From assembly GCF_030440515.1 (NCBI RefSeq), contig NZ_CP076543.1, forward strand, positions 3,749,501 to 3,813,500: a DNA stretch of 64,000 nucleotides, written 5' to 3'. Origin of the DNA: Streptomyces xanthophaeus (GTDB lineage Bacteria > Actinomycetota > Actinomycetes > Streptomycetales > Streptomycetaceae). Each line of letters begins with the position of its first letter. Positions within the stretch are counted from its first letter, which is position 1. The notes beneath the pieces are model-generated. The model made no database searches, was not told the origin of the DNA, and saw only the letters and a program-made list of their open reading frames with translations. Position numbers and translations under genes: made by a program. Positions 17,940 through 26,846 of the stretch are shown here, one piece after another.

Positions 17940-18722
17940 CTATCTGCCCAGGTCCCGGAAGCGGGCCACCGCCAGCGGGAAGAAGACCGCCAGCAGCAGG
18001 ACCGGCCAGCCGACGGCGAGCAGCGCCGCGTGGTCGGCGGCCCACGACTGCCCGGCCGCGGCCGGGTTGCCGAACAGGTCGCGGACCGCGGTCGCCGTCG
18101 CGGACATCGGATTCCATTCCACCACCGTCCCCAGCCAGCCCGGCATCGACTCCGGTGTCGCGAAGGCGTTGGAGAGGAAGCCCACCGGCCACACCAGGAT
18201 CTGCACCGCCTGCACCAGCTCCGGACGGCCCGCGACCATGCCCAGGAAGATGCCGATCCACAGCATCGCGAAGCGCAGCAGAAGGAGCAGCGCGAAGGCG
18301 AGCAGGGCGGCCGCGGGGGAACCGTGCCAGCGCCAGCCCAGCAGCAGGCCGACGCCCGCGAGGACGGCCAGGCCCACCGCCGACTGGAGCATGTCCGCCG
18401 CGCTGCGGCCGACGAGCACCGCCGCGGAGGACATGGGCGTGGCGCGGAACCGGTCGATCACCCCCTTGCCCAGGTCCTGGGTGACGGCGGTCATGGTCGC
18501 CTCCAGCCCGAAGGCCATGGTCAGCGCGAGCATCCCGGGCACCAGGAACTCCACGTAATCGCCGCCGATCCCGCGCCCGCCGCCGATCAGGAAGCCGAAC
18601 ATCAGCAGCAGCATCACGGGGAAGACCAGTCCGACGACCATCTGGACGGGCCTGCGCCCCCAGTGCGCGAGCTCGCGCCGGGTCATCGTCCAGGAGTCCA
18701 CGACCACCCAGGGCGTGCTCAT
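17940..18722 (-). CDS. ABC-2 type transporter permease (DrrB-like)
   Basis: The 260-residue integral membrane subunit reads as six hydrophobic segments, with [17 protein letters not shown] at the start and [16 protein letters not shown] before the last, typical of DrrB-type drug or lipid exporters. Its ATG overlaps the stop of the ATPase gene (ATGA), so the two are coupled and form one exporter. The substrate is unknown. The tipA promoter begins about 15 bases past its stop codon, so tipA transcription is independent but close. Confidence 0.88.
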   Translation of the reverse strand: MSTPWVVVDSWTMTRRELAHWGRRPVQMVVGLVFPVMLLLMFGFLIGGGRGIGGDYVEFLVPGMLALTMAFGLEATMTAVTQDLGKGVIDRFRATPMSSAAVLVGRSAADMLQSAVGLAVLAGVGLLLGWRWHGSPAAALLAFALLLLLRFAMLWIGIFLGMVAGRPELVQAVQILVWPVGFLSNAFATPESMPGWLGTVVEWNPMSATATAVRDLFGNPAAAGQSWAADHAALLAVGWPVLLLAVFFPLAVARFRDLGR

Positions 18723-19654
18723 GCGGCCACCTCCGTGGCGTCCGTGCGGTCGGTCAGGTGCAGGAAGACCTCGTCGAGCGTGGGGCGGCGGACCGCGAGG
18801 TCCCGTGCCTCGATGCCCGCCCCCTCCAGCGCGCGCAGGGTCAGGGCCAGGCCCGCCATCCGGTCCTCCACCGGGAAGCTCAGGGTCAGGGAGTCCGGGT
18901 CCACGGCCGGGTCGGGCAGCAGCCGCGCCGCCTCGGCGAGCCGTGCCGCGTCGCGCAGGACGACGACGATCCGGTCGGGCCCGACGAGGGACTTCAGCTC
19001 GTCGGCCGTGCCCTCGGCCGCCACCCGCCCCGCGTCGATCAGCGTGATGCGGTCGGCCAGCTGGTCGGCCTCCTCCAGGTACTGCGTGGTCAGCAGGACG
19101 GTGGTGCCGCCGCCCACCAGGGAGCGGACCGCGCTCCACACCTCGGTGCGGCCGCGCGGGTCGAGCCCGGTGGTCGGCTCGTCGAGGAAGAGCACCTCCG
19201 GCTCGGTGATCAGGGACGCCGCGAGGTCGAGCCGGCGCCGCATGCCACCGCTGTACTGCTTCACCGGCTTGCGGCCGGTGTCCGCGAGGCCGAAGCGTTC
19301 CAGCAGTTCGCCGGCCCGCAGCCCGGCCCGCCGTGCGCCGAGGTGGTGGAGGCGGCCGAACATCTCCAGGTTCTGCCGGCCGGCCAGTTCCTCGTCGAGC
19401 GCCGCGTGCTGGCCGAGCAGCCCGATCCGGGCGCGGACGGCCGGCGCCTGGGTGCGTACGTCGTGGCCGGCGACCCGGACCACGCCCTCGTCGTGCCGCA
19501 GCAGGGTGCTCATGACGCGCACCGCCGTGGTCTTTCCGGCTCCGTTGGGGCCGAGGACGGCGTGCACCGTCCCGGGCTTCACCTCCAGGTCGAGCCCGGC
19601 CAGCGCGGGCTTGCCGCCGTACCGCTTGTGGACACCTTCGACGAAGATCGCCAA
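18719..19654 (-). CDS. Daunorubicin-resistance-type ABC transporter ATP-binding protein (DrrA-like)
   Basis: The 311-residue ATPase has Walker A GPNGAGKT, a Q-loop in LGQHAALDE, the signature [15 protein letters not shown], Walker [13 protein letters not shown] and an H-loop near [11 protein letters not shown]-terminal extension like that of DrrA follows. The start is taken as TTG at 19654 ([14 protein letters not shown]) because ggagga lies 6 bases upstream. An upstream ATG in the same frame would place the leader through the operator. It pairs with the downstream permease and lies behind the PadR gene. Confidence 0.9.
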   Translation of the reverse strand: MAIFVEGVHKRYGGKPALAGLDLEVKPGTVHAVLGPNGAGKTTAVRVMSTLLRHDEGVVRVAGHDVRTQAPAVRARIGLLGQHAALDEELAGRQNLEMFGRLHHLGARRAGLRAGELLERFGLADTGRKPVKQYSGGMRRRLDLAASLITEPEVLFLDEPTTGLDPRGRTEVWSAVRSLVGGGTTVLLTTQYLEEADQLADRITLIDAGRVAAEGTADELKSLVGPDRIVVVLRDAARLAEAARLLPDPAVDPDSLTLSFPVEDRMAGLALTLRALEGAGIEARDLAVRRPTLDEVFLHLTDRTDATEVAA

Positions 19655-19667
19655 AACCGCTCCTCCA

Positions 19668-19736
19668 GTAATCAAATTTGAGTAGCTGGGCGCGCCCAAA
19701 GTAATGCCCGCCTCTCGGCTAGTCAAACTTGATTAC
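19668..19736 (-). promoter_or_regulatory. Promoter flanked by two PadR-type operator boxes
   Basis: Two copies of an 18-bp element face each other: gtaatcaaatttgagtag at 19668-19685 and its inverted near-copy at 19719-19736 (two differences), centres 51 bp apart. Between them, on the minus strand, TTGACT (19726-19721) and TACTTT (19703-19698) with a 17-bp spacer form a good vegetative promoter for the exporter genes. The perfect palindrome gggcgcgccc (19688-19697) lies at the expected start point. The upstream box overlaps the padR stop and the -35. Confidence 0.75.
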
Positions 19737-20362
19737 GCATCCTGGTGCGTGGCGTACGGATTCTCCTGGCCGTCCGCGAGGACCCCCACGAACGGATCGC
19801 CGCCCTCACCGGCGAAGGAGTACGCGCCGCCCTCGATCCGGGCGACGAGCCCCCGCGTCCACTCCGCCTCGGCATCCGCGGAGTGGACCCACCTGTGCAT
19901 GATCTCGCCGATGTGGCCCAGCGACTCCGGGCCGCCCTCCGGCGTGTAGTAGTCCGTCACCGACGACCGCCAGAGCGCCAGCTCGGCCATCCGCTCCCGG
20001 AGCAGCGCGAGCACCTCCGCCCGCGGCAGATCGACCATGAAGCCGATCGCCGCCGACAGCACGTCCGTCTTCTGGTCGTACGCCGCGAGGGCCTCGCGCA
20101 GCAGCCGGAAGTACTCCTCGCGGCCGGCGTCCGTCACCTCGTACTCGGTGCGCGGCGGCCCGCCCGCCGCGCTCGGTGCCACCTCGTGCGCGTGCAGGAC
20201 GCCCTGCTTCGCCATCTGCTTGAGCGCGTGGTAGATCGATCCGGGCTTGGTGTTCGACCACTCGTGGGCGCCCCAGTACTCCAGGTCGTTGCGTACCTGG
20301 TACCCGTGGGCCCGCCCGTGCTGGCGGACCGCACCGAGGACAAGAAGCCGGATCGCTGACAT
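19733..20362 (-). CDS. PadR family transcriptional regulator
   Basis: The 209-residue regulator begins with a winged helix (IRLLVLGAVRQHGRAHGYQV, then WSNTKPGSIYHALKQMAKQGVL and RTEYEVTDAGREEYF), the PadR pattern. The C-terminal half is helical, as in the PadR-s1/Vir_act_alpha_C type. PadR proteins repress nearby transporter genes and release DNA on binding a small molecule. Its gene lies directly upstream of the DrrAB-like exporter, with paired operator boxes between, so it very probably controls that exporter. Confidence 0.9.
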   Translation of the reverse strand: MSAIRLLVLGAVRQHGRAHGYQVRNDLEYWGAHEWSNTKPGSIYHALKQMAKQGVLHAHEVAPSAAGGPPRTEYEVTDAGREEYFRLLREALAAYDQKTDVLSAAIGFMVDLPRAEVLALLRERMAELALWRSSVTDYYTPEGGPESLGHIGEIMHRWVHSADAEAEWTRGLVARIEGGAYSFAGEGGDPFVGVLADGQENPYATHQDA

Positions 20363-20386
20363 GGGGCCAGGCTAAGCCCCCGCCCT

Positions 20387-20899
20387 CTAGCCCATCGCCT
20401 TGGTGCCGTCGAGGGATTCGCGGACGATGTCCGCGTGGCCCGCGTGCCGGGCGAACTCCTCCACCAGGTGCAGGAGCATCCAGCGCATCGAGACCTTGGC
20501 GTCCTTGGGGAACCAGGGCGCCGGCGGCAGCGGGAAGGTCTCGTCCAGGCTCGGGACGGCGGCGATGAAGGCCGTCGTCTGCTCCGCGACCTCGTCCCAG
20601 AAGGCGAGCACCGACGGGATCGACTCACCGTCGACCAGGCGGAAGGCCTCGCCCCAGGTCTCCTGGGTGCGCTGCCGCTCGTTCGGCGCCTGCTGGGCCA
20701 GGCGCAGCCAGTTCAGCTCGACCTCGGCCACGTGCTTGAGCAGCCCGGACAGGGTGAGCTCGCTGACGCTGGGGCGGCTGGCGGCCTGCTCCTCGCTGAG
20801 CCCGAGGAGCGATTCGCGGATCGCGGTGCGCTGGGCGTCGACGAAGGCGAGGAGAGTGCCGCGCTCGTCGCCGAGGACTTCGGTGGAAATCTGAGCCAT
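20387..20899 (-). CDS. DinB-like (DUF664) protein
   Basis: The 170-residue product has the DinB/YfiT four-helix features: LLKHVAEVELNWL with a metal-ligand-type His near residue 54, and MLLHLVEEFARHAGHADIVRE with two further His residues near the C-terminus. Related proteins include mycothiol- or bacillithiol-dependent transferases, so a thiol-dependent detoxification role is possible but unproven. The start ATG at 20899 has aaggcgg upstream. It precedes padR in the same direction only by position: PadR begins downstream at 20362, 24 bases after this stop, so the two may be co-transcribed. Confidence 0.83.
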   Translation of the reverse strand: MAQISTEVLGDERGTLLAFVDAQRTAIRESLLGLSEEQAASRPSVSELTLSGLLKHVAEVELNWLRLAQQAPNERQRTQETWGEAFRLVDGESIPSVLAFWDEVAEQTTAFIAAVPSLDETFPLPPAPWFPKDAKVSMRWMLLHLVEEFARHAGHADIVRESLDGTKAMG

Positions 20900-20921
20900 G
20901 ACCGACCGCCTTATGCGTGAG

Positions 20922-20962
20922 GTGTGTCCTGCCGGGGGGCTTCTCCCTCCGACAGGACACAC
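20922..20962 (-). terminator. Inverted repeat after the penicillin-binding-protein gene
   Basis: A 14-bp inverted repeat (gtgtgtcctgccgg / ccgacaggacacac, one mismatch) surrounds a 13-base loop. It lies 42 bases downstream of the PBP stop codon and 23 bases before the DinB-like gene. It is a likely terminator, though an operator role for the DinB-like gene cannot be excluded. Confidence 0.6.
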
Positions 20963-21003
20963 GCTACGGAGCATTGAGGTCAGATCCTGTCCTCATTGGT
21001 CGT

Positions 21004-23091
21004 TCAGTTGCCTTCGATCTCCCCGTCGGGGCGGATCGCCGGCAGCGCGGTGGCGGGCTGCGGGAGCAGGGCCTTGGAGAGGTCCTGCTTGCCCGTCGGG
21101 TCGAGCCCGTACATCGCCTCGTAGATGTTGCGGACCGCCGGTCCCGAGGCACCCGAGCCGGTGCCGCCCTGGGAGATCGTCATGACGATCGCGTAGTCCT
21201 CGGTGTACGAGGCGAACCAGGAGGTCGTCTGCTTGCCCTGGACCTCGGCCGTACCCGTCTTGGCGTGCATCGGGATCTGCTTCTGCGGCCAGCCGCCGAA
21301 GCGCCAGGCCGCGCTGCCGTTGGTGGCGACGCCCGCGAGGGCCTCGTCGATGTTGTCGCGGGTCTTCGCGTCCATCGGCAGCTTGCCCGCCTCCTTCGGC
21401 GCGAGCTCCTGGACCGCCTTCCCGTCGGCGCTGACGATCGCCTTGCCGATGCTGGGCTGGTGGAGCGTGCCGCCGTTGGCGATGGCCGCGTAGACGGAGG
21501 CCATCTGGATCGGGGTGACGAGCGTGTCGCCCTGCCCGATCGAGTAGTTGATGGCGTCACCCTCGCGCATCTGGTTGCCCTGGCGGCAGTTCTCGTAGGC
21601 GATCTTCTCGGCGAAGGAGCCGTTCTTCTTGCCGTCGCGGCACCAGGCGTCCTTGTTCGCGTCGAAGAAGTCCTGCTTCCACTTCCGGTCGGGGACCCGG
21701 CCGGGGACCTCGTTCGGCAGGTCGATGCCGGTGCGCTTGCCCAGCCCGAACTCGTGGGCGGTCTTGAGGAACCAGTCCTTCGGGTCCTTCTTCGGCTTGA
21801 TGCCGCCGTCCTTCTTCCACTCCTGGTCCGCGAGGGCGTAGTAGACGGTGTCGCAGGAGACCTCCAGCGCCCGGCCGATGGTGATGTCACCGTGGCCCTG
21901 CGACTCGAAGTTCGTGAAGGTCTGGCTGCCGACCGAGTACGAGCTGGGGCAGGGGTAGCGGTTGTTGAACGGGTACCCGGCGTTGACCGCGGCCGTCGAG
22001 GTGACCACCTTGAAGATGGAGCCCGGCGCCGCCTGCCCCTGGATCGCCCGGTTCAGCAGCGGGTAGTTGGACTCCTTGTCGGTGAGGGAGGCGTAGTCCT
22101 TGGCGGAGATGCCGCCCACCCAGGCGTTGGGGTCGTAGGTCGGGTTCGAGGCCATCGCCACGACCCGGCCGGTCTTGGTCTCCATCACCACGACGGCGCC
22201 GGAGTCGGCCTCGTAGTTGCGGCCGGTGTTCTTGTCCCGGACCTTGCGGGCCTCGGTCATCGCGTTGTTCAGCTCGCGCTCGGCGACCGCCTGCACCCGG
22301 GAGTCGATCGAGGTCACGATGTTCGAGCCGGGCCTCGCCGGGTCGGTCTCGCCCTGGCCGAGGACCCGGCCGAGGTTGTCCACCTCGTAGCGGGTGATGC
22401 CGGCCTTGCCGCGCAGCTCCTTGTCGTACGTGCGCTCCAGGCCGGAGCGGCCGACCTGGTCGGAACGCAGGTACGGCGAGTCCGACTTCTTCGCCTTGGC
22501 GATCTCCTCGTCGGTGACCGGGGAGAGGTAGCCCAGCACCTGGGAGGTGTTGGCCTGGTCCGGGGCCGCGTAACGGCGCAGGGCGGTCGCCTCGGCGGTG
22601 ATGCCCGGGAAGTCCTCGGGGTGCTCGCGGATCTGCAGGGCCTGCTCGGTGGTGGCCTCGTCGCTGACCGGGATCGGCTGGTAGGGGGAGCCGTTCCAGC
22701 AGGGCTGCTTGGTCTTGGCGTCGCAGAGCCGGACCTTGTCGATGACCTCCTGGGCGTCCATGCCCAGCACCCCGGCGAGCCGGGTCAGCACGGACCTGCC
22801 CTTGTCCTTCATGGTCAGCAGCTCGGTGCGGCTGGCGGAGACCACGAGGTGGGTCGCGTTGTCGGCGAGCGGGATCCCGCGCGAGTCCAGGATCGAACCG
22901 CGCACGGCGGGCTGGACCACCTGCTGGACGTGGTTGTTCTTCGCCTCGTCCGTGTACTCCGAGCCGTTGCGGATCTGGAGGTACCAGAGGCGTCCGCCCA
23001 GCGTGAGCAACAGCGAGAAGACCACGATCTGGATGACGACGAGCCGGTTCTGGACCCGAGGGGTCCGGCCGGTCTCCGGTATGTTGCTCAA
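21004..23091 (-). CDS. Class B penicillin-binding protein 2 (transpeptidase)
   Basis: This is a monofunctional transpeptidase that cross-links peptidoglycan with a SEDS glycosyltransferase partner. The 695-residue product has one N-terminal transmembrane segment (IQIVVFSLLLTLGGRLWYLQI), a PBP dimerisation domain, then transpeptidase motifs PGSIFK (SxxK), VSCD in place of SxN, and HAKTGTAE (KTG). Two Cys residues lie in an insertion near DAKTKQPC. It starts at a TTG (23091) with gggggag 6 bases upstream. It resembles MrdA/PBP2-type proteins, but several paralogues exist in streptomycetes, so no gene symbol is given. Confidence 0.92.
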   Translation of the reverse strand: MSNIPETGRTPRVQNRLVVIQIVVFSLLLTLGGRLWYLQIRNGSEYTDEAKNNHVQQVVQPAVRGSILDSRGIPLADNATHLVVSASRTELLTMKDKGRSVLTRLAGVLGMDAQEVIDKVRLCDAKTKQPCWNGSPYQPIPVSDEATTEQALQIREHPEDFPGITAEATALRRYAAPDQANTSQVLGYLSPVTDEEIAKAKKSDSPYLRSDQVGRSGLERTYDKELRGKAGITRYEVDNLGRVLGQGETDPARPGSNIVTSIDSRVQAVAERELNNAMTEARKVRDKNTGRNYEADSGAVVVMETKTGRVVAMASNPTYDPNAWVGGISAKDYASLTDKESNYPLLNRAIQGQAAPGSIFKVVTSTAAVNAGYPFNNRYPCPSSYSVGSQTFTNFESQGHGDITIGRALEVSCDTVYYALADQEWKKDGGIKPKKDPKDWFLKTAHEFGLGKRTGIDLPNEVPGRVPDRKWKQDFFDANKDAWCRDGKKNGSFAEKIAYENCRQGNQMREGDAINYSIGQGDTLVTPIQMASVYAAIANGGTLHQPSIGKAIVSADGKAVQELAPKEAGKLPMDAKTRDNIDEALAGVATNGSAAWRFGGWPQKQIPMHAKTGTAEVQGKQTTSWFASYTEDYAIVMTISQGGTGSGASGPAVRNIYEAMYGLDPTGKQDLSKALLPQPATALPAIRPDGEIEGN

Positions 23092-23152
23092 CTCGTTCTC
23101 CCCCGGGCGGCTGCCTACGCCCGGCCGAGTCTAGGGGGATGGCGGGGGTGAC

Positions 23153-24610
23153 CTAGAACGGGAAGGTCGTCCGGCCGTGCTGTACGGAGATCCACTTCTG
23201 CGTGGTGAAGGCCTCGATCGTGGCCTCGCCGTTCAGCCGGCCCAGACCCGAGGCCTTCTCTCCGCCGAAGGCGGCCAGCGGCTCGTCCCCGATCGTGGAG
23301 TCGTTGACGTGGATCATGCCCGTCTCGATCCGCTGGGCGAAGCGGACGCCCCGCTCCACGTCCCGGGTGTGCACGGCGCCGCTGAGCCCGTAGGGGGTCG
23401 CGTTGGTCAGCCGTACGGCCTCGTCCTCGCCGTCGAAGACCACCAGCAGGGCCACCGGGCCGAAGATCTCCTGGCTCAGCAGCGGGGAGTCCTCGGGGAT
23501 CCCGGCGAGCACCGTGGGTTCGACCAGGTTGCCGCGCGTAGACCCGCGTACGAGCGCCTGCGCGCCGGATTCCACGGCCTGGTCCACGAGCGCGGTCAGG
23601 GCGTCGGCCTGGAAGGAGTTGATCAGGGGGCCGATGTGGGTGTCGGCCTCGTGCGGGTCGCCCGTCTTGAGCCCGCGCACGCGTGCGGTGAACTTCTCGG
23701 TGAACTCCTCGGCGACGGAGGCGTCGACGAGGATCCGGTTGGCGGCCATGCAGACCTGGCCCTGGTAGACGAAGCGGCTGAAGACGGCCGCGTCCACCGC
23801 GTAGTCGAGGTCGGCGTCGTCGAGCACGACGAGCGCGCTGTTCCCGCTGAGCTCCAGGACCGTGCGCTTGAAGTGGCGGGCGGCGATCGCCCCGACGTGC
23901 CGGCCGACCCGGTCCGATCCCGCGAACGAGATGACCTTGGGGACGGGGTGGGTCAGGAGCGCGTCGCCTATCTCGGCGATGTCGGTGACCAGGACGTTCA
24001 GCAGGCCGGCCGGCAGCCCGGCGTCCTCGAAGATCTTGGCGATCAGGCCGCCGCCCACGACCGGGGCGTTCTGGTTGGGCTTGATGACGACCGCGTTGCC
24101 CAGCGCCAGGGCCGGGGCGACCGACTTCAGGGTCACCAGGAAGGGGAAGTTGAAGGGGCTGATCACCGTGACGACGCCCACGGGGAGCCGCTGGATCCGG
24201 TTCTCCTTGCCCTCGACCGGGGAGGGCAGGATCCGCCCCTCGGGCCGGACGGCGAGCTGGAGGGACTCGCGGATGAACTCCATCGCGAGGTGGACCTCGT
24301 ACTCGGCCTTGGGACGCGTCCCGCCGAGCTCGTCGATCATCGCCTCGACGATCTCCTTCTCGCGCTCCTCGGTGATCCGCAGGGCGCGCTCCAGGACGGC
24401 GCGTCTGATGTAGGGGCTGGTGGCGGCCCACTCGCGCTGGGCGCGTTCGGCGCCGCGGTAGGCCTGGTCCACCTGCTCGACGGTGGCCACCGTGATGGCC
24501 GCGAGCTTCTCCCCGTTGAAGGGGTTGACGTCGATGATGTCCCACGAACCGGTACCGGCCAGCCATTCGCCGTCGATGTACTGGTGAGCCAGGTCGCTGA
24601 ATATGGACAT
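23153..24610 (-). CDS. Aldehyde dehydrogenase, benzaldehyde/vanillin-dehydrogenase-like
   Basis: This NAD(P)-dependent enzyme oxidises an aldehyde to the acid. The 485-residue product shows the cofactor loop FAGSDRVGRHV, the general-base motif LELSGNSA (Glu) and the nucleophile in YQGQVCMAANRI (Cys). QEIFGPVALL and the C-terminal KWISVQHGRTTFPF are typical of aromatic-aldehyde dehydrogenases. Substrate preference is inferred from resemblance only. The frame is open upstream, but the ATG at 24610 (MSIFSDLAHQYIDGEW) has aaggga 5 bases before it. No partner gene of an aromatic pathway is adjacent. Confidence 0.9.
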   Translation of the reverse strand: MSIFSDLAHQYIDGEWLAGTGSWDIIDVNPFNGEKLAAITVATVEQVDQAYRGAERAQREWAATSPYIRRAVLERALRITEEREKEIVEAMIDELGGTRPKAEYEVHLAMEFIRESLQLAVRPEGRILPSPVEGKENRIQRLPVGVVTVISPFNFPFLVTLKSVAPALALGNAVVIKPNQNAPVVGGGLIAKIFEDAGLPAGLLNVLVTDIAEIGDALLTHPVPKVISFAGSDRVGRHVGAIAARHFKRTVLELSGNSALVVLDDADLDYAVDAAVFSRFVYQGQVCMAANRILVDASVAEEFTEKFTARVRGLKTGDPHEADTHIGPLINSFQADALTALVDQAVESGAQALVRGSTRGNLVEPTVLAGIPEDSPLLSQEIFGPVALLVVFDGEDEAVRLTNATPYGLSGAVHTRDVERGVRFAQRIETGMIHVNDSTIGDEPLAAFGGEKASGLGRLNGEATIEAFTTQKWISVQHGRTTFPF

Positions 24611-24699
24611 GCCATCCCTTACTGCGAGCGCGCACCCGTGCGCTGCACCGGAGACCGATCGGTCATCATGCACTGATCAGACGTCATACTACGTGCGAA

Positions 24700-25560
24700 T
24701 CAAGACAGTTGGAGCAGGCCGCGGAGAAGATCCCGGGTCCGTTCGACATCGGGGCAGTCCGCCTGGAGCCGTTCCATCGCCCGCTCGTACTGCCCCACTT
24801 CCTCGCCCTTGTCCAGGTAGAGGGCACTGGTGAGCTGTTCCAGATAGACGATGTCCTGGAGGTCCGACTCGGGGAAGCGCAGCAGGGTGAAGGCTCCGCT
24901 CTCGCCCGCGTGGCCGCCGAAGGAGAAGGGCATCACCTGCAGCTGCACGTTGGGCCGCTGGGAGACCTCGATGAGGTGCTCGAGCTGACCGCGCATGACC
25001 TCGCGGTCGCCGTACGGGCGGCGCAGCGCGGCCTCGTCGAGGACGGCGTGGAAGACGGGGGCGTTCTCGGAGACGAGGACCTTCTGGCGCTCCAGGCGCA
25101 GGGCGACGCGGCGGTCGATCTCGGCGGAGGTGGCGCCGGGCATGCCGCGGCTGACGACGGCGTGCGCGTACGCCTCGGTCTGCAACAGTCCGTGGACGAA
25201 CTGGACTTCGTAGATCCGGATGAGCGAGGCGGCGCCCTCCAGGCCGATGTACGTCTGGAACCACCCGGGCAGCACGTCGCCGTAACTGTGCCACCAGCCG
25301 GTCGCGTTGGCCTCCCGGACCAGTCCGAGCAGCGACTCGCGCTCCGTGCTGTCCGTGACTCCGTAGAGCGTGAGGAGATCCTCGACGTCCCTGGCCTTGA
25401 AGCTCACCCTTCCCAACTCCAAGCGGCTGATCTTCGATTCGGATGCGCGGATCGAGTAGCCGGCCGCCTCACGGGTGATGCCGCGGGATTCTCGGAGTCG
25501 CCTGAGCTGGGAGCCCAGGAGGATGCGGCGCACCACAGAACCGCTTGCTTCTGCGGTCAC
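24700..25560 (-). CDS. XRE-family helix-turn-helix regulator with DUF5753 domain
   Basis: The 286-residue product has a Cro/C1-type helix-turn-helix (LRRLRESRGITREAAGYSIRASESKISRLELG, residues 18-50) followed by a DUF5753 domain with VQFVHGLLQTEAYAHAV, LDEAALRRPYGDREVMRGQL and the FGGHAGESGAFTLLRF segment. These streptomycete-specific regulators usually pair with a small DUF397 protein and affect development or antibiotic production. The start is GTG 25560, 8 bases after ggaggg; the ATG at 25578 has no ribosome site. The 360-base divergent region to the next gene holds the first TGCACGTGCA element. Confidence 0.9.
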   Translation of the reverse strand: MTAEASGSVVRRILLGSQLRRLRESRGITREAAGYSIRASESKISRLELGRVSFKARDVEDLLTLYGVTDSTERESLLGLVREANATGWWHSYGDVLPGWFQTYIGLEGAASLIRIYEVQFVHGLLQTEAYAHAVVSRGMPGATSAEIDRRVALRLERQKVLVSENAPVFHAVLDEAALRRPYGDREVMRGQLEHLIEVSQRPNVQLQVMPFSFGGHAGESGAFTLLRFPESDLQDIVYLEQLTSALYLDKGEEVGQYERAMERLQADCPDVERTRDLLRGLLQLS

Positions 25561-25764
25561 TAGTACTGCCCTCCCCATCGCATTGGCGTGCGCGTGGTGT
25601 GCGCGAGCGTCTCGGGGCCCCCGTACCCCAGGGGCCGCAGTCTGCCACCAAAACGCATCGGCCCGTACTCGTTCTGTAACGGAATCCTGTCTCCGGGAAA
25701 AGAAGTCCGTAAGTATGCGTAGGAAGAAATGAGTCAGAACCGTCACGGGAGTGGACAGGTCCGG

Positions 25765-25790
25765 CGCGTGCACGTGCATCTGCCCTTGCA
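25765..25790. promoter_or_regulatory. TGCACGTGCA element 1 in the XRE/ATPase divergent region
   Basis: A perfect 10-bp palindrome TGCACGTGCA (25769-25778) sits in a 26-bp block that recurs in inverted orientation at 26847-26872 with a single difference. It is 205 bp upstream of the XRE start and about 140 bp upstream of the ATP-binding protein start. The remaining intergenic sequence includes a relatively AT-rich stretch at 25680-25735 that could hold the XRE promoter. Confidence 0.6.
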
Positions 25791-25919
25791 TCCGGCTCCG
25801 GCATTCGGAACGATGGTCCCCGCGCACCTGCGTGCTGTTCGCGCCGGCGCCGGACCCACCCCGCAGTTCTTTCTGGACGGAGATGACCGCTCCGCCCGCG
25901 AATCCCGGGAGTGCCTCGC

Positions 25920-26429
25920 ATGGGGACGAATGGATCGACCATGCTCGAGCCGTTACGGCAGGGGCTGCCCCCGGTCGACCCCACGGCTGTCTCCGGGTCC
26001 GCCTCCTGCGCTCTGCCCGCCCGTTACGAGGCGGTGCGCGGAGCCCGTTCCTTCTGTCGTTCGACCCTGTCCCAGTGGGGCCTCGACGACCGCTTCGACG
26101 ATGTGGCCCTGGTGGTCTCCGAGCTCGTCACCAACGCGCTGCGCCATGCCCTGCCCGAGGACGCGCGGGGCGCGGACGCCGAGCCGGAGCCTCCGGTACG
26201 GCTGCACCTGATGCGGTGGAGCACGCGGCTGGTGTGCGCGGTGCGGGACCCCAGCGAGGACCGGCCCGGAGGGGCGTTCTCGCCGGAGCGCACGGAGGAG
26301 AACTTCGACCTGGAGTCCGGGCGCGGGCTGTTCCTGGTGGACTCGTACAGCGACAGCTGGGGCTGGCACCCGCTCGCGGGCCGGCTGACCGGCAAGGTGG
26401 TCTGGGCGCTCTTCCTGCTCCAGGACTGA
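25920..26429 (+). CDS. Histidine-kinase-like ATP-binding protein (anti-sigma regulatory kinase type)
   Basis: The 169-residue product is a single GHKL ATPase domain: the N-box VVSELVTNALRHA near residue 60, a variant G1 box around AVRDPSEDRP, and the G2 box SGRGLFLVDSYSDSWG. Such small proteins act as anti-sigma or anti-anti-sigma kinases (HATPase_c_2, RsbW-like), and streptomycetes have many next to XRE/DUF397 pairs. The partner sigma factor cannot be named. The ATG at 25920 has gggag 8 bases upstream; a GTG at 25911 has none. It is divergent from the XRE gene. Confidence 0.87.
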   Translation: MGTNGSTMLEPLRQGLPPVDPTAVSGSASCALPARYEAVRGARSFCRSTLSQWGLDDRFDDVALVVSELVTNALRHALPEDARGADAEPEPPVRLHLMRWSTRLVCAVRDPSEDRPGGAFSPERTEENFDLESGRGLFLVDSYSDSWGWHPLAGRLTGKVVWALFLLQD

Positions 26430-26470
26430 ACCGCCGACGGCCGCCGATCAGGGGCGAACACAGGACAACT

Positions 26471-26503
26471 GGCCGGGATTGATCATTGCGATCAGTCCCG
26501 GCC
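26471..26503. terminator. Bidirectional terminator between the ATP-binding and DUF397 genes
   Basis: The inverted repeat ggccggga-t-tgatc / gatca-g-tcccggcc has 13 paired bases, one mismatch and a 5-base loop. It lies between two convergent genes, 41 and 36 bases from their stop codons. Confidence 0.75.
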
Positions 26504-26505
26504 AG

Positions 26506-26515
26506 TGCACGTGCA
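26506..26515. promoter_or_regulatory. TGCACGTGCA element 2
   Basis: The second copy of the perfect palindrome lies directly after the bidirectional terminator, between the convergent ATP-binding and DUF397 genes. The flanks differ from those of elements 1 and 3 apart from a following tggcg. Its position is odd for a promoter operator. Confidence 0.45.
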
Positions 26516-26539
26516 TGGCGTGATGAGTGCGCTGTTCCG

Positions 26540-26785
26540 TCAGCTGATCAGGTGATCGAACTCGCCGTCCTTGACGCCCAGAAGCAGAGCCTCGATCTCG
26601 GCCGGCGTGTAGACGAGCGCCGGTCCGTCGGGAAAGCGTGAATTGCGCATGGCGACATCGCCTCCCGGCAGCCGTGCGAACTCCACGCAGGAACCCTGCG
26701 AGTTGCTGTGTCTGCTCTTCTGCCACGTCAGCTCAAACAAGGTAGCGAGTTCTGCAGCTGCCATCCCGTTGTACGCGTGGTCCAC
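26540..26785 (-). CDS. DUF397 small protein
   Basis: The 81-residue product has the DUF397 pattern: TWQKSRHSNSQGSCVEFARLPGG near the middle, then AMRNSRFPDGPALVYTPAEIEALL. DUF397 proteins are encoded beside XRE-DUF5753 regulators in actinomycetes and are thought to act as their partners, either antagonist or co-factor. The start is taken as GTG 26785 (family-like leader), with a second possible start at ATG 26764. Here the XRE gene is separated by the convergent ATP-binding gene, yet the shared TGCACGTGCA elements link the three. Confidence 0.88.
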   Translation of the reverse strand: MDHAYNGMAAAELATLFELTWQKSRHSNSQGSCVEFARLPGGDVAMRNSRFPDGPALVYTPAEIEALLLGVKDGEFDHLIS

Positions 26786-26846
26786 AGGAAGCCCCCGATA
26801 GTGCAGATGTCAACTCCTCCGGATCATAGCTGTGTTCACGAGCCGC

